A stretch of 64,000 nucleotides of DNA from Gracilibacillus orientalis (GTDB lineage: Bacteria; Bacillota; Bacilli; Bacillales; Amphibacillaceae): contig NZ_FOTR01000013.1 in NCBI RefSeq assembly GCF_900114645.1, positions 1-64,000 on the forward strand, in the 5' to 3' direction. Below the pieces are notes generated by a model, which was not told the origin of the DNA, made no database searches, and saw only the letters and a program-made list of their open reading frames with translations. This document shows, one piece after another, positions 27,950 through 39,031 of the stretch. A program made the position numbers and the translations under genes. Position 1 is the stretch's first letter. Each line of letters starts with the position of its first letter.

Positions 27950-28789
27950 AAACTGCGCAACAGTGAAAATGTCTGTATTAAAGTTTCCTTCCATTCTGAT
28001 TAAAGATATGTACATGGATACGCTACGGCAGAACACTTCGCTTTTACCCAAGGGCACAAGTGCGACATCTGCTCAACCAAGTTTTCACAGTGTCTTCTAT
28101 GCAGTGGGCACGGCTTCAGCTAACTTGGTAAAGAAAATCACTTTACCAAGTGGATCTTCAGCTCGCGCTGTTCCCACAGGAGTCTCCGTATTCTGCCTAC
28201 GCTGATAATGATTTTCTGATGATTGAAAGGACAAAATCCATCTCGTGGATCTTTTCTCACTTAATCAGAAAACCATACGAAGCTGCGGAAAAATACGACA
28301 CTCCTGTGGGAAAGGAACAGTCTGAAGACCCCCGTGATGCGCCTGTGTCTTCTAGTAACGCTTCGTAGTATGTTTCCTCGGCGCAAGGGAACAAAGAAGT
28401 CTATTCAAGTAGTCCCCTGGCTGAAGCGTTCCCCGACGGCATAGAAAACACTACGAAAGCGCTTGAGTAGATGTTGCACTTGTGCCCTTGGTGAAAGGAA
28501 GTGTTTTTTCCGCAGCTTAGTGTGCATTTCTTATCATGCAAGAAGAAATCCATAGAATATCATTCCATAGTTCTCTTCTTTCGATAATCAGAACACTACG
28601 CAAAGCGGAGGTAAGATACGTAGACTCCTACGGGAACAGCGCGAGCCGAAGACCCCGCAAGAAAACGTACTTGGTTTTCTGAGGAGGCTGAGGCCGTGGA
28701 AAGCGCAGTATCTTACCGTAGCGTTTCCTAGCACTCACCATTAATCAGAATGAAAGCAGCAAATTCACATGACAGTTACTTCGCAGTTT
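27950..28789. repeat. composite palindromic intergenic element, copy 2 (largest)
   Basis: Bounded by AAACTGCGCA (27950-27959) and TTCGCAGTTT (28780-28789), near-perfect inverted termini, with inner inverted TTCCATTCTGATT and AATCAGAATGAAA. It contains at least three hairpin modules, each with the CGCGAGC/GCTCGCG core: an inverted one about 28020-28205, a damaged one 28280-28520 closed by CTGCGGAAAAA/TTTTTTCCGCAG, and a plus-oriented one about 28600-28730. Frames of 72-80 codons inside are palindrome by-products. It fills the whole mlpA-pnp gap. Confidence 0.85.
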
Positions 28790-28825
28790 ATGTGTTATGT
28801 ATTTCTTTTATATTTTCTGAAGGTT

Positions 28826-28858
28826 TAAAAAAAGAAACTGGTTGGCCAGCTTCTTTTT
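28826..28858 (-). terminator. pnp terminator
   Basis: AAGAAGCTGG, CCAA, CCAGTTTCTT then TTTTT on the minus strand, at the pnp stop. Confidence 0.85.
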
Positions 28859-28860
28859 GA

Positions 28861-30972
28861 TTAATTGTTTTCTTTTTCTTTTTCTTCAATTAGTACAGCT
28901 TTTCTTGAGAGGTTGACACGTCCTTGACGGTCGATTTCTTTTACTTTGACCATAATTTGATCGCCAATTGATACAACATCTTCTACTTTACCAATTCTTT
29001 CTTCCGCTAATTCCGAAATATGAACTAATCCTTCTTTGCCTTTAAATAATTCTACAAAAGCACCAAATTTTTCAATACGTTTCACCGTACCTAGATACAT
29101 TTGTCCAACTTCTACTTCACGAACAATATCTTCAATTACTTTTTGAGCTTTTTTGTTCATCTCCGTATTAGTGGAAGAAATAAAGACATGTCCATCTTGT
29201 TCAATATCAATTTTAACGCCAGTTTCTTCAATGATTTGATTGATTTGTTTACCACTTGGACCAATCACATCACGAATTTTATCTGGTTTAATATCCATTG
29301 TTAAAATTTTTGGAGCATAGTCAGACAATTCATTTTTAGGCTCTTGAATCGTTTCTAACATATGGGAAAGAATGTGCATGCGACCTATTTTTGCTTGGCT
29401 TAACGCTTCATCTAGGATTTCGCGAGATAAGCCTTCAATCTTAATATCCATTTGCAGCGCTGTAACACCTTTTTCTGTACCCGCCACTTTGAAGTCCATA
29501 TCTCCTAAAAAGTCTTCCATACCTTGAATATCACTTAAGATTGAATAGTCTTCACCGGTTTTGACAAGTCCCATGGCAATACCGGCAACTGGTGCTTTTA
29601 TCGGCACTCCAGAATCCATCATTGCTAATGTACTTGCACAAATACTTGCTTGAGACGTAGAACCATTAGATTCTAGTACTTCCGAAACAAGACGTATTGT
29701 ATACGGGAATTCTTTTTCATCTGGTATTACTTTTTCTAAGGCACGTTCACCTAATGCACCATGCCCAATTTCACGTCGACCTGGTCCACGGATTGGTCCT
29801 GTTTCCCCAACACTGAAAGATGGGAAATTATAGTGATGCATAAAACGTTTGGATTCTTCTGCATCTAGACCATCAAGAATTTGCACATCACCCAATGCTC
29901 CTAATGTACACACACTCAATGCTTGTGTTTGACCACGAGTGAATAGACCGGAACCATGTGTGCGAGGTAATACCCCAATTCTAGAAGATAACGATCTGAT
30001 TTCATCAATTTTTCTTCCATCTGGACGTATTTTTTCTTTTGTAATCAGTCGACGAACTTCTTCTTTCACAATTTTATCTAAAACAGCCGCAACTTGTTTT
30101 AATGTGTCAGCTTCTGCCTCAGCTTCTTCATATTCTGCTTTTATTTCTGTTTTGACTTGATCAATTGCTACCTCACGCGCATGTTTTTCTTGTACCTGTA
30201 TTGCTTTTACTAGTCGATCTTTTGCTTTCTTTTCCACTTCTTCTACAATAGAATCATTAGGTTCAAATAATTTAATATCTGTTTTTTCTACTTGTAATGC
30301 TTCAATGATTTGTTCCTGAAAAGCTATTAACCGTTTAATTTCTTCATGACCAAACATAATCGCTTCTAGCATAATTTCTTCTGGTACTTCGTCTGCTCCA
30401 GCTTCTACCATGTTAACCGCATCTTTTGTACCAGCTACCGTTAGATCAATATCACTTTTTTCACGTTCATCTAATGTTGGATTAATAACAAATTTTTCGT
30501 CTACTCTTCCTACCACGACACCTGCAATTGGTCCCGCAAAAGGTATGTCAGATACGCTTAAAGCGATCGATGAACCGATCATTGCTGCGATTTCAGATGG
30601 TAAATTCTGATCCACACTCATAACAGTACTAATTACCTGTACCTCATTCCGAAAACCATCTGGAAACAATGGTCGAATGGGACGGTCAATTAGTCTTGAT
30701 GTTAATACTGCTTTTTCACTCGGTCTACCTTCTCTTTTAATAAAACCACCTGGGATTTTACCAACCGCGTATAAACGTTCTTCATAATTGACGGTTAACG
30801 GGAAAAAAGGTAAATCTTTTGGTTCTTTTGAAGCTGTTGCAGTTGCTAATACAGCTGTGTCACCATAATGCACCATACATGCTCCATTTGCTTGTTTGGC
30901 CAACTCTCCAATTTCAACACGAAATGGCTGACCAGCTATTTCTGTTGAAAATACTTTCTTTTCTTCTACCAT
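28861..30972 (-). CDS. pnp: polynucleotide phosphorylase
   Basis: A 703-residue phosphorolytic 3'-5' exoribonuclease of the degradosome. It has two RNase PH domains joined by a helical linker, then KH ([20 protein letters not shown] region, about 555-620) and S1 ([26 protein letters not shown], about 625-690). ATG 30972 (MVEEKKVF) lies behind GAGAGGAG; the 12 codons before it are not conserved. Downstream of rpsO but with its own leader, as in other bacteria where it is autoregulated. The 269-nt gap to rpsO shows no other gene. Confidence 0.97.
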   Translation of the reverse strand: MVEEKKVFSTEIAGQPFRVEIGELAKQANGACMVHYGDTAVLATATASKEPKDLPFFPLTVNYEERLYAVGKIPGGFIKREGRPSEKAVLTSRLIDRPIRPLFPDGFRNEVQVISTVMSVDQNLPSEIAAMIGSSIALSVSDIPFAGPIAGVVVGRVDEKFVINPTLDEREKSDIDLTVAGTKDAVNMVEAGADEVPEEIMLEAIMFGHEEIKRLIAFQEQIIEALQVEKTDIKLFEPNDSIVEEVEKKAKDRLVKAIQVQEKHAREVAIDQVKTEIKAEYEEAEAEADTLKQVAAVLDKIVKEEVRRLITKEKIRPDGRKIDEIRSLSSRIGVLPRTHGSGLFTRGQTQALSVCTLGALGDVQILDGLDAEESKRFMHHYNFPSFSVGETGPIRGPGRREIGHGALGERALEKVIPDEKEFPYTIRLVSEVLESNGSTSQASICASTLAMMDSGVPIKAPVAGIAMGLVKTGEDYSILSDIQGMEDFLGDMDFKVAGTEKGVTALQMDIKIEGLSREILDEALSQAKIGRMHILSHMLETIQEPKNELSDYAPKILTMDIKPDKIRDVIGPSGKQINQIIEETGVKIDIEQDGHVFISSTNTEMNKKAQKVIEDIVREVEVGQMYLGTVKRIEKFGAFVELFKGKEGLVHISELAEERIGKVEDVVSIGDQIMVKVKEIDRQGRVNLSRKAVLIEEKEKENN

Positions 30973-31209
30973 TATTGTACTCCTCTCAAAACAACTATGC
31001 TTGTACATTACTACTTATATTTTAGCACGTTGTTTCCACATATGTAACTAGTTCCATTTATTAAACATAATTCGGAATAATATTAGTATTTTCTATTTTG
31101 CATAGAAATAATCAATATGTCATGTATTTCTTTAACAAAAATCATGATTTCTGAAAATATATACATATTCCTTGTTAAGTTATTATTCCCACTAGTTTTT
31201 TACATACAG

Positions 31210-31235
31210 AAAAAGCGGGATCACTCCCGCTTTTT
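31210..31235 (-). terminator. rpsO terminator
   Basis: AAAAAGCGGGA, TCA-type loop, TCCCGCTTTTT symmetric stem about 7 nt past rpsO. Separates rpsO from pnp. Confidence 0.9.
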
Positions 31236-31241
31236 GTTGGT

Positions 31242-31511
31242 TTATCGACGTAAACCTAAATTTTGAATTAGTGTACGGTAACGTGAAATGTCGTTATTAC
31301 GTAAATAATTTAACAAGTTACGACGTTTACCTACCATTTTTAATAGACCACGGCGTGAATGGTGATCTTTCTTATGAAAACGCAAGTGGTTATTCAAATT
31401 ATTAATTTCCTCAGTAAGGACAGCGATTTGAACTTCTGGTGAACCAGTATCGTTCTCATGTGTTTTGTATTCTGTGATAATTTCATTCTTACGCTCTTGT
31501 GTTATAGCCAT
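31242..31511 (-). CDS. rpsO: 30S ribosomal protein S15
   Basis: An 89-residue primary binder of 16S rRNA. The signature [19 protein letters not shown] and the [19 protein letters not shown] helix are intact. ATG 31511 (MAITQERK) is preceded by AGGAGGTG. It precedes pnp in the usual order. Confidence 0.98.
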   Translation of the reverse strand: MAITQERKNEIITEYKTHENDTGSPEVQIAVLTEEINNLNNHLRFHKKDHHSRRGLLKMVGKRRNLLNYLRNNDISRYRTLIQNLGLRR

Positions 31512-31520
31512 CCTATTCAC

Positions 31521-31605
31521 CTCCTAATATTTCCAGTTTGAAACCCCAATCCCCTAGCAATCGCCGGAGAAATCGAATAGCCAAGTGGATGGTTTCCGTA
31601 TTAAA
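31521..31605 (-). promoter_or_regulatory. candidate structured leader of rpsO
   Basis: On the minus strand GGAAACCATCC near 31595 can pair with GGATTGGGGTTT near 31545, enclosing a GC-rich stretch just upstream of the rpsO SD. S15 leaders of Geobacillus and relatives bind S15 for autoregulation, so this is a reasonable candidate, but I did not match a consensus. Confidence 0.3.
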
Positions 31606-31639
31606 GGTTACAACTTTTCGACTTAAAATGCAAGTGGTT

Positions 31640-32593
31640 TTATTCATTTATTGTAAAAAAATCACGAGTTTGTTCTTCATCTTCTTTCAGCTTATCTACC
31701 AATTCATCAATTCCTGAGAACTTTTCTTCGTCTCGAATATATTTTTTCCAATACACGACTATTTTTTCGCCGTAAATATTCTCATCAAAATCGAAGATGT
31801 GTACTTCAAGTTTAGTATTTTCACGATCATCTGTAAATGTTGGATTATATCCAAGGTTGGCCATACCATAAAATTGCTTATCTCCAACTTCCACTTCTAC
31901 AGCATATACACCTATTCTCGGTAAAAAATAATAATCCTCAATCAGTAAGTTTGCAGTTGGATAGCCAATGGTTCGACCACGTTTATCCCCATGAATGACT
32001 TCACCTGTTAAGGAATAAGGCCTGCCAAGTAATATCTCTGCTGTTTTCATGTTCCCTTGTTCCAATTCATTACGAATCCTAGTTGAACTAATTTTATCTT
32101 CTTGATAATCTAATCTACCTATAGTTGTAATCTCAAGTTCGTTACCAATAAACTCATGAATATTATCCATATTACCTGAACCTTTATGACCAAATGTAAA
32201 ATCAAACCCAGCAACTAAATGAGTTATATGTAAGGTCACAATAAAATGATTGATAAATTCTATTGGTGTTAACTTAGCTAATGATTGATCAAATCGAATA
32301 ATATATAAACGTTCCACCCCTAATGCTTCAATCTTTTTAATTTTGTCTTCAATAGGGGTAATATACCGCACAGAATCTTTTTTCTTTTGCAATACTACAG
32401 AAGGATGCGGATCAAAAGTGATCACTGCAGATTCTTTTTTTGTTTGGCTGGCGATATTAATTGCTTGCTGTATTACCGCCCTATGTCCTTTATGAACCCC
32501 ATCAAAAAAGCCAATAGCAGCTACTGTATCTGGCAAATTGTCTTTTTCAAAATCATGGGGATATACAAGTGATTGCACTTTCACCTGTTTCAC
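31640..32593 (-). CDS. ribF: bifunctional riboflavin kinase/FAD synthetase
   Basis: 317 residues. The N-terminal adenylyltransferase domain has the AIGFFDGVHKGH nucleotide motif and SSTRIRNELEQG; the C-terminal kinase domain (about 185-310) has GYPTANL and the YNPTF/E metal-site region. Makes FMN then FAD. Called ribC in B. subtilis. It begins directly after the truB stop and ends the group before rpsO. Confidence 0.96.
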   Translation of the reverse strand: MKQVKVQSLVYPHDFEKDNLPDTVAAIGFFDGVHKGHRAVIQQAINIASQTKKESAVITFDPHPSVVLQKKKDSVRYITPIEDKIKKIEALGVERLYIIRFDQSLAKLTPIEFINHFIVTLHITHLVAGFDFTFGHKGSGNMDNIHEFIGNELEITTIGRLDYQEDKISSTRIRNELEQGNMKTAEILLGRPYSLTGEVIHGDKRGRTIGYPTANLLIEDYYFLPRIGVYAVEVEVGDKQFYGMANLGYNPTFTDDRENTKLEVHIFDFDENIYGEKIVVYWKKYIRDEEKFSGIDELVDKLKEDEEQTRDFFTINE

Positions 32594-33505
32594 CTACTTT
32601 CTTTCATTAAATCTGAAAACACGAGCTGGTTTTATTTCTTTCTTATTATCATGTATTTGATATATAGCTACAATTTGATTGTGATAAGTCATTCGAAAAA
32701 AAGTCGTATTAGGTATTGGACTAGGTAATGGAAATTTTTGCCCATGATATACTTTTTCCTTCGTATCCTCATCTACATCCAAGTTATCTAAATGAGCAAG
32801 TACTTTATTTATTGATAATAGTGGAATTGGTTCGTTATTCTGCAAGTGGTCTTGAACTTGATCAAGAGTAAACGTGTCTTGTTCTGACAAATTCCCAGTA
32901 GCTATTCTCACTAAATGGGACATATGGGAAGGAAACCCCAAAGCTTTTCCGATATCAACACATAGTGTACGGACATATGTACCTTTAGTACATGTAACTT
33001 CAAATTCAATAGCTTGTGTCTTATCAACTTTATCATATGTTGTAGACAAAAAACGAATATTGTGTATTTGCACTTGACGAAAAGGTCTTTCAACTGATTC
33101 ATTGGCCCTTGCATATTCATATAGTTTTTTTCCATTCACCTTTACTGCTGAATATAGAGGGACTTGCTGTGTAATTTCACCACAAAATTCTTGCAATACC
33201 TCATGAATGGATTCTCTCGATATTTCGTTATCAACATTCTCTTGATCCTGTATTTCTCCTGTTTGATCTTCCGTATCGGTAGAAAACCCCAATGTTGCCG
33301 TTGCTCGATATGTTTTAGTAGTATCCATTAAATATGGGACAATTTTCGTTGCCTCGCCTAGACAAATAGGTAAGAGTCCTTCCACTTCTGGATCCAGTGT
33401 ACCAGTATGCCCTACTTTTTTTGTACCTAGTAATTTTCTAACCTTAAAAACACAGTCATGTGATGTCATGCCTTTATTTTTCCATAAAGGTAAAATCCCG
33501 TCCAT
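32594..33505 (-). CDS. truB: tRNA pseudouridine-55 synthase
   Basis: 303 residues. Isomerises U55 of tRNA in the T-loop. The catalytic aspartate is in GHTGTLDPEVEGLLPICLGEATK; the KGTYVRTL and PLYSAVKVNGKKLYEYAR motifs are present. The C-terminal PUA-like part follows. A hairpin with T-run lies between rbfA and truB. Confidence 0.97.
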   Translation of the reverse strand: MDGILPLWKNKGMTSHDCVFKVRKLLGTKKVGHTGTLDPEVEGLLPICLGEATKIVPYLMDTTKTYRATATLGFSTDTEDQTGEIQDQENVDNEISRESIHEVLQEFCGEITQQVPLYSAVKVNGKKLYEYARANESVERPFRQVQIHNIRFLSTTYDKVDKTQAIEFEVTCTKGTYVRTLCVDIGKALGFPSHMSHLVRIATGNLSEQDTFTLDQVQDHLQNNEPIPLLSINKVLAHLDNLDVDEDTKEKVYHGQKFPLPSPIPNTTFFRMTYHNQIVAIYQIHDNKKEIKPARVFRFNERK

Positions 33506-33539
33506 ACGTTACCTCCACTTTCATTAAATGTAGACATTC

Positions 33540-33568
33540 AGAAAACCCTTGTAAAGACAAGGGTTCTC
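33540..33568 (-). terminator. terminator or attenuator between rbfA and truB
   Basis: AACCCTTG, 6-nt loop, CAAGGGTT then TTCT on the minus strand. It would partly separate truB-ribF from the nusA-infB transcript. Confidence 0.65.
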
Positions 33569-33685
33569 ATTTATTTATAAAATATACATCCAGAGATGTC
33601 TATCTAGATCCAGAGCTCAGCGTCTAGGGTAATTTCCCTCAATAAAGAAAGCTTACTAATTGGTGGAATTCGCTGGCACTTTTTC

Positions 33686-34042
33686 TTATTGCTCTTCTTC
33701 TGATTCGTTTAATTCTTTAAGAATATGTTCGATTCGATTTCCTCTTTCAATGGTGTCATCGAAGTCAAACATTAATTCTGGTGTTTTTCTCAGTCTAATA
33801 CGTTTACCAATCTCCGAACGGATAAACCCTTTTGCTTTAGCAAGTCCAATTAGAGATTCTTGCCTTTTGTTTTCATCACCTAAAACCGAGATAAAAACTT
33901 TTGCTTGTTGCAAGTCTCCGGTTACTTCTACATCAGTAATTGTAACAAACCCTATTCTAGGATCTTTCATTTTGCGGGATATGATATCACCAAGCTCTTT
34001 TTTCATTTGTTCGGCGACTCGATTAGAGCGTAATTCCCCCAT
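33686..34042 (-). CDS. rbfA: ribosome-binding factor A
   Basis: A 118-residue KH-like 30S maturation factor. It has [24 protein letters not shown] at the start, then [16 protein letters not shown] and [18 protein letters not shown]. It follows ylxP in the nusA-infB operon. Confidence 0.96.
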   Translation of the reverse strand: MGELRSNRVAEQMKKELGDIISRKMKDPRIGFVTITDVEVTGDLQQAKVFISVLGDENKRQESLIGLAKAKGFIRSEIGKRIRLRKTPELMFDFDDTIERGNRIEHILKELNESEEEQ

Positions 34043-34068
34043 CTATATCACCTCTTTCCTAACTTACA

Positions 34069-34347
34069 TCATCTGATTTCAGTATTTGTAATAGTCCGTT
34101 CTATTTCCGTAAAGGAATCGAGTAGACTTAGTGCTTGTTGGATAATTTGTTGACTAATTTCACTCGATTCGGATACAGCGACTATCCCCAGCTTAGATCG
34201 TTGCCATAAGTCTTGATAATCCATTTCAGAGATAGCAATATTTAAATCTTTACTAAGACGACTTTTAATCCTTTTTAATACAGATCGTTTATCCTTTAAA
34301 GAATGACATTCATACAAAAAGATTTCAACTTCTGCATAGGTGATCAT
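34069..34347 (-). CDS. ylxP: DUF503 protein YlxP
   Basis: 92 residues with the family start [31 protein letters not shown] small conserved protein always near infB and rbfA; a ribosome-related role is likely but unproven. Its ATG overlaps the infB stop (ATGA). Confidence 0.93.
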   Translation of the reverse strand: MITYAEVEIFLYECHSLKDKRSVLKRIKSRLSKDLNIAISEMDYQDLWQRSKLGIVAVSESSEISQQIIQQALSLLDSFTEIERTITNTEIR

Positions 34348-36443
34348 GAAATTTTAATTTCCTCCATCACATATGCTTCAATTACATCGCCTTCTTTAAT
34401 ATCATTGTAGTTTTTAATCGTAATACCACATTCGTAATTTTGTGCGACTTCTTTCACATCATCTTTATAGCGTTTTAATGTATCAATTTCACCTTCAAAG
34501 ATGACTACACCATCACGAATCAAGCGAATACCAGCATTTCTGGTTACTTTTCCATCTGTTACGTATGCACCTGCTATTGTTCCAATTCTGGATACTTTAA
34601 AGATTTCTCTTACTTCCACTTGACCAATCACTTTTTCTTCAAATTCAGGATCAAGCATACCTTTCATAGCAGCTTCGACTTCTTCAATTGCTTTATAAAT
34701 GACACGGTGAAGACGAATATCAACTTTTTCTGATTCTGCTGCTTTTTTCGCGTTATTATCTGGTCGGACATTAAACCCAATAACGACGGCATTAGATGCT
34801 GAAGCAAGAATAATATCAGATTCCTTGATAGCACCAACACCAGTATGAATGATGTTAACTTTCACACCTTCTACATCGATTTTTTGTAATGATGCTGCTA
34901 ATGCTTCCACAGATCCATGTACGTCTGCCTTAATAATTACGTTAATATCTTTGATTTCACCTTGTTTAATTTGCTCGAATAAATCATCTAAACTGACACG
35001 AGACTGTGTACCACGTTTTTCTTCCAATTGTTTTTCTTGTCTCATTTCACCAATTTGGCGTGCTTGCTTTTCGTCTTTAAACACAACAAATTGATCTCCT
35101 GCTAATGGTACATCATTAAGACCTGTAATCTCAATAGGTGTAGAAGGTCCAGCTGAATTAATACGTTTCCCTAAATCATTTACCATCGCACGAACACGAC
35201 CAAACGTATTACCAACTACAATGGGATCCCCTACTTTTAGTGTACCATTTTGAACGAGTAATGATGCAACAGGACCGCGACCTTTATCCAATTGTGCTTC
35301 TATGACCGTACCATTAGCACGTCGGTCGGCATTAGCTTTTAATTCTTCTACTTCTGCCACAAGAAGGATCATTTCTAATAAGTCATCAATTCCTTCTCTT
35401 TTTATAGCAGAGAGTTGTACGAAGATTGTATCTCCACCCCAGTCTTCAGGAATTAATTCATATTCTGTTAACTCTTGCATCACACGATCGGGATTTGCTC
35501 CTTCTTTATCCATTTTGTTCACTGCTATTATAATCGGCACTTCTGCTGCCTTGGCATGGTTGATTGCTTCAATGGTTTGTGGCATTACACCATCATCAGC
35601 TGCTACCACTAAAATAGCAATGTCAGTAACTTGAGCACCACGTGAACGCATGCTTGTGAACGCTGCGTGCCCCGGTGTATCAAGGAAGGTAACTTTTTTA
35701 TCATTTTCTCTTACTTGGTATGCACCGATATGTTGGGTGATACCGCCCGCTTCACCGGCTGTTACCTTTGTATGGCGAATGGAATCAAGTAAAGTGGTTT
35801 TACCATGGTCAACGTGCCCCATAATCGTTACAACAGGAGGACGCTCCTCTAATTTATTCGGATCATCTTCATCAATATATGTTGCAAGGTCTGCTTTATC
35901 TATTTCTATTTCTTGTTCCACTTCTACGCCAAATTCACTACAAATTAATTCTAATGCATCTTCATCGAGATCTTGGTTTTTTGTTGCCATAACACCTGAA
36001 AACATTAACTTTTTAATGATTTCATTTGTTTTTTTATTTAATTTTTCTGCTAATTCTGCAACTGATATCGAACCAGAATAGGTTATTTTACTAGGCATTT
36101 GTGGTTGATTATTAGTTGGTTTTTTTGTCTCTTGTCTTTTGTCTTGTTGTTTATTATTATTTTTCATTTGTTTTTTTGATGATTGATTATTGTTAGGCTT
36201 TGTATTTGGTTGATTCTTTGCTTGTTTCTTTTTTGGTTGTTCTTTTGGTTGTTCTTTTGGCTGTTCTTTTGGTTGTTCTTTTGGTTTTGGTTGAAAGCTT
36301 TGATCAAGCTTTGTTTTCATATCATCTGAAATAGTAGACATATGATTGGAAACCGGAAGCTCTAATTCTTTAATTTTATTAATAACTTCCTTACTGGTTT
36401 TATTTATTTGTTTTGCGTACTCATATACTCGTATTTTTGACAT
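34344..36443 (-). CDS. infB: translation initiation factor IF-2
   Basis: A 699-residue GTPase placing initiator tRNA on the 30S subunit. An N-terminal IF2_N motif (IRVYEYAKQ) is followed by a Pro/Lys/Gln/Asn-rich linker with a four-fold PKEQ repeat (about 58-73), a second IF2_N, a G domain ([24 protein letters not shown]) and C-terminal domains. ATG 36443 follows CGGGGGTG. It is shorter than Gram-negative IF2 because the linker is short. Confidence 0.97.
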   Translation of the reverse strand: MSKIRVYEYAKQINKTSKEVINKIKELELPVSNHMSTISDDMKTKLDQSFQPKPKEQPKEQPKEQPKEQPKKKQAKNQPNTKPNNNQSSKKQMKNNNKQQDKRQETKKPTNNQPQMPSKITYSGSISVAELAEKLNKKTNEIIKKLMFSGVMATKNQDLDEDALELICSEFGVEVEQEIEIDKADLATYIDEDDPNKLEERPPVVTIMGHVDHGKTTLLDSIRHTKVTAGEAGGITQHIGAYQVRENDKKVTFLDTPGHAAFTSMRSRGAQVTDIAILVVAADDGVMPQTIEAINHAKAAEVPIIIAVNKMDKEGANPDRVMQELTEYELIPEDWGGDTIFVQLSAIKREGIDDLLEMILLVAEVEELKANADRRANGTVIEAQLDKGRGPVASLLVQNGTLKVGDPIVVGNTFGRVRAMVNDLGKRINSAGPSTPIEITGLNDVPLAGDQFVVFKDEKQARQIGEMRQEKQLEEKRGTQSRVSLDDLFEQIKQGEIKDINVIIKADVHGSVEALAASLQKIDVEGVKVNIIHTGVGAIKESDIILASASNAVVIGFNVRPDNNAKKAAESEKVDIRLHRVIYKAIEEVEAAMKGMLDPEFEEKVIGQVEVREIFKVSRIGTIAGAYVTDGKVTRNAGIRLIRDGVVIFEGEIDTLKRYKDDVKEVAQNYECGITIKNYNDIKEGDVIEAYVMEEIKIS

Positions 36444-36447
36444 ACGT

Positions 36448-36768
36448 TCACCCCCGAATATTTTCATCAAGTAATGCAATCAATTTCTTCGCAAATCCTT
36501 GTTCATGAATGGAAATAGCTACACGACCTGATTTACCAACTGCTTGTGAAAGTGTATCTCGATCATCTACAAAGAAATAAGGAATGTTATAAAACGTACA
36601 TTTATTTGTTATTTTCTTTAGTGTCTGATCACCTATATCACTTGCAATTACAACAATTCTTGACTTTTTTGACTGAATTTCTTTGACAATTAGTTCTTCA
36701 CCAAACGTACATTTACCTGCACGATTAGCTAGCCCAATTATATTAAGATAAGATTTTTGATTGACCAC
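36448..36768 (-). CDS. ylxQ: L7Ae-family RNA-binding protein YlxQ
   Basis: About 106 residues of the ribosomal L7Ae/L30e/S12e fold, with [21 protein letters not shown] and [15 protein letters not shown]; probably a K-turn or RNA-binding accessory protein. The GTG at 36768 has AAGG at good spacing and follows the ylxR stop; an upstream TTG at 36783 would overlap ylxR. Between ylxR and infB, as usual. Confidence 0.9.
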   Translation of the reverse strand: MVNQKSYLNIIGLANRAGKCTFGEELIVKEIQSKKSRIVVIASDIGDQTLKKITNKCTFYNIPYFFVDDRDTLSQAVGKSGRVAISIHEQGFAKKLIALLDENIRG

Positions 36769-36769
36769 A

Positions 36770-37039
36770 TTATTCGCCTTCAATCTGTGTTCTTAATTCT
36801 TCATATATTTCTTGTGAAAATTTTACTTCTAACTGTTTTTCCAGTGTACCATTTTTTTCTGCTTGGTTAATTACTTGTAAATCCTTGGATACATAAGCTC
36901 CTCGCCCATTTTTCTTTCCAGTAGGATCTACAAAAACATCACCATCTTTAGTTTTCACTACTCGAATTAAAGACTGCTTAGGCATCATTTCTTGTGTAAC
37001 AACACATTTTCTTAGTGGTTTCTTTCGTTTTTTAACCAT
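36770..37039 (-). CDS. ylxR: YlxR family nucleic-acid-binding protein (DUF448)
   Basis: 89 basic residues with the family hallmarks LRKCVVTQEM, LIRVV and DPTGKKNGRGAYVSKD. YlxR homologues are linked to RNase P or to transcription control; I cannot choose. Starts behind AGGAGG, 12 nt after nusA. Confidence 0.93.
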   Translation of the reverse strand: MVKKRKKPLRKCVVTQEMMPKQSLIRVVKTKDGDVFVDPTGKKNGRGAYVSKDLQVINQAEKNGTLEKQLEVKFSQEIYEELRTQIEGE

Positions 37040-37051
37040 ATGAATACCTCC

Positions 37052-38200
37052 TTACTTAAATAGATCTTCATCCATATCTTCGTAGGATTCTTCATATTCC
37101 AAGCTATCCTCATATTCTAAAGCCTGTATACTTTCTTCAATCTCTTCTTCTGAAATGAGACCTTCTTCTTTAGCTTCAGATTCACTTTTAATATCAATTT
37201 TCCAACCTGTTAATTTGGCAGCCAACCTAGCATTCTGCCCTCGTTTTCCAATCGCAAGCGATAGTTGATAATCGGGAACTATAACAGTAGTTGCTTTTTC
37301 ATCCTCATCAACATTTACCCGAATAACTTTTGAGGGGCTAAGTGCATTGGAAACATAGACAACAGGATCTTCAGACCATTCTACAATGTCAATTTTTTCT
37401 CCTTTTAATTCATCGACAATAGTTTGTACCCTTTGTCCTTTTTGACCTACACATGACCCTACTGGATCAATTTCCGGATCCTCAGCATGAACAGAAATCT
37501 TAGACCGATCTCCTGCTTCACGAGCTACAGATCTAACTTCTACTGTACCATCATAAATCTCCGGTACTTCCATCTCAAATAATCGCTTCAACAATCCTGG
37601 ATGTGTCCGGGATAGAAAAATATTAGGACCTTTATTTGTATTTTCCACTTTGGTTACAAATACTTTAATTCTGTCATGAACATTGTATGTCTCGGTTGGC
37701 ATACATTCAGACTCCGGTAATTTGGCTTCCACTTTACCCAAATTCACATAAATGAAACGACCGTCCATACGTTGAATAGTCCCATTCATTATGTCTTCTT
37801 CACGGTCTATATACTCATTATAGATAATGCCCCGTTCAGCTTCTCGAACTCGTTGTGTTACTACTTGTTTCGCAGCTTGTGCTGCAATTCGACCAAAATC
37901 TTTTGGCGTTACTTCAATTTCTACCACGTCACCAATCTCATACGCTGGATTAATACCTTGTGCTTCCTCCAGGGAGATTTGTTGATTATGATCTTCTACT
38001 TCTTCCACAATTTCTTTCTGTGCAAAAACACCCATCGTTCCAGCTTCTTCATTTAAATCCACTCTAACATTGGTTGCTGATTTAAAATTCTTTTTATAAG
38101 CAGAAATCAAAGCAGCTTCCAAAGCTTCCATAAGAATATCTTTATTGATTCCTTTTTCCTTTTCTAAATAATTCATTGCGTCGAACAATTCTCTGTTCAC
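37052..38200 (-). CDS. nusA: transcription termination/antitermination factor NusA
   Basis: 382 residues. It has an N-terminal RNA-polymerase-binding domain, S1 (about 135-200) and two KH domains (EIDPVGSCVGQKGQRVQTIV, SLAIGKRGQNARLAAKLTGW). The acidic tail is short and lacks the repeats of E. coli NusA, as in other Firmicutes. It begins with GTG behind AAGGGGGAG. Second gene of the rimP-nusA-ylxR-ylxQ-infB operon. Confidence 0.97.
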   Translation of the reverse strand: MNRELFDAMNYLEKEKGINKDILMEALEAALISAYKKNFKSATNVRVDLNEEAGTMGVFAQKEIVEEVEDHNQQISLEEAQGINPAYEIGDVVEIEVTPKDFGRIAAQAAKQVVTQRVREAERGIIYNEYIDREEDIMNGTIQRMDGRFIYVNLGKVEAKLPESECMPTETYNVHDRIKVFVTKVENTNKGPNIFLSRTHPGLLKRLFEMEVPEIYDGTVEVRSVAREAGDRSKISVHAEDPEIDPVGSCVGQKGQRVQTIVDELKGEKIDIVEWSEDPVVYVSNALSPSKVIRVNVDEDEKATTVIVPDYQLSLAIGKRGQNARLAAKLTGWKIDIKSESEAKEEGLISEEEIEESIQALEYEDSLEYEESYEDMDEDLFK

Positions 38201-38214
38201 AAATGTCTCCCCCT

Positions 38215-38688
38215 TTAATCAAAAGTTACTGCTAGACGAGCTTTCGCGATTTTGGCAAATGGAATCTCCACTTCTTTTTGCTTCGTTTTTTCTTTATATC
38301 GAATAGTTGCGTTACCATCCTTGAAATCAACTAAATCTCCTGTGAATTCCTTTTCGCCAGAAATCGGTTCATATAGCTTCACATAGACATGCTTTCCAAT
38401 ATGTTTTTCAAAATCCGTTTCTTTTTTTAATGGACGTTCTACTCCTGGTGAAGAAACCTCTAAGAAATATGCTTCAGTAATAGGATCTGCTTCATCCAGC
38501 TTAGTACTTAGCCTTTCAGAAACTTGACCACATTCTTCAATATCTACACCATCATCTTTATCGATGTATACACGCAAAAACCAATTCGGTCCTTCTTTTT
38601 CATATACAATATCTACAAGTTCTAAAGAAAGCTCATCTAATATGGGTTGAACTAGTTCTTCTGTTTGTTGTACTATCTTGCTTGCCAT
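38215..38688 (-). CDS. rimP: ribosome maturation factor RimP
   Basis: 157 residues with [25 protein letters not shown] and [23 protein letters not shown], both family signatures. Helps 30S assembly; B. subtilis YlxS. First gene of the nusA operon. ATG behind GGAGGTATT. Confidence 0.96.
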   Translation of the reverse strand: MASKIVQQTEELVQPILDELSLELVDIVYEKEGPNWFLRVYIDKDDGVDIEECGQVSERLSTKLDEADPITEAYFLEVSSPGVERPLKKETDFEKHIGKHVYVKLYEPISGEKEFTGDLVDFKDGNATIRYKEKTKQKEVEIPFAKIAKARLAVTFD

Positions 38689-38960
38689 TCTAATACCTCC
38701 TCCACTGCGGTTATGTCCTTTAAGATATATTTCCCATATTTATTAAACGATACACACATAAAATGATTCTAAGCCAAATGTCGGGTGTTAAGTAATCATT
38801 AACTTCTTATTCATTGAAGGTTTATAAATTTTTTCGTGATGAATACTTATTTACTGCTACAATATACCGGCTTTCCAAAAATTATATAATAGTTACTTCC
38901 TGAATAGGTATGTATCCAACAAACTTTATCGAACCCTTCACGCATAATTGAAGCCGGAAT

Positions 38961-38997
38961 GATAAATCCCTTGCCAAATAATGGCAAGGGATTTATC
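38961..38997. repeat. 15-bp perfect inverted repeat between polC and rimP
   Basis: GATAAATCCCTTGCC (38961-38975), 7 nt, and the exact complement (38983-38997). Neither strand has a following T-run, so an attenuator is less likely than a structured RNA or a protein site. It lies upstream of rimP. The rest of 38689-39031 shows no gene. Confidence 0.6.
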
Positions 38998-39031
38998 AAA
39001 ACCCTATATCGTTCTTAAATGAAGCTAAGAA

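Noticed and set aside
27963-28368. Small frames (72-80 codons) in the palindromic elements
   Set aside because: They arise from the hairpin arms and are disrupted between copies; no SD.
26213-28860. CRISPR array
   Set aside because: The repeats are long inverted modules, not short direct repeats with regular spacers, and no cas genes are present.
28861-31008. Frames antisense to pnp and other long genes
   Set aside because: They mirror the codon bias of the real gene and have no start signals or family resemblance.
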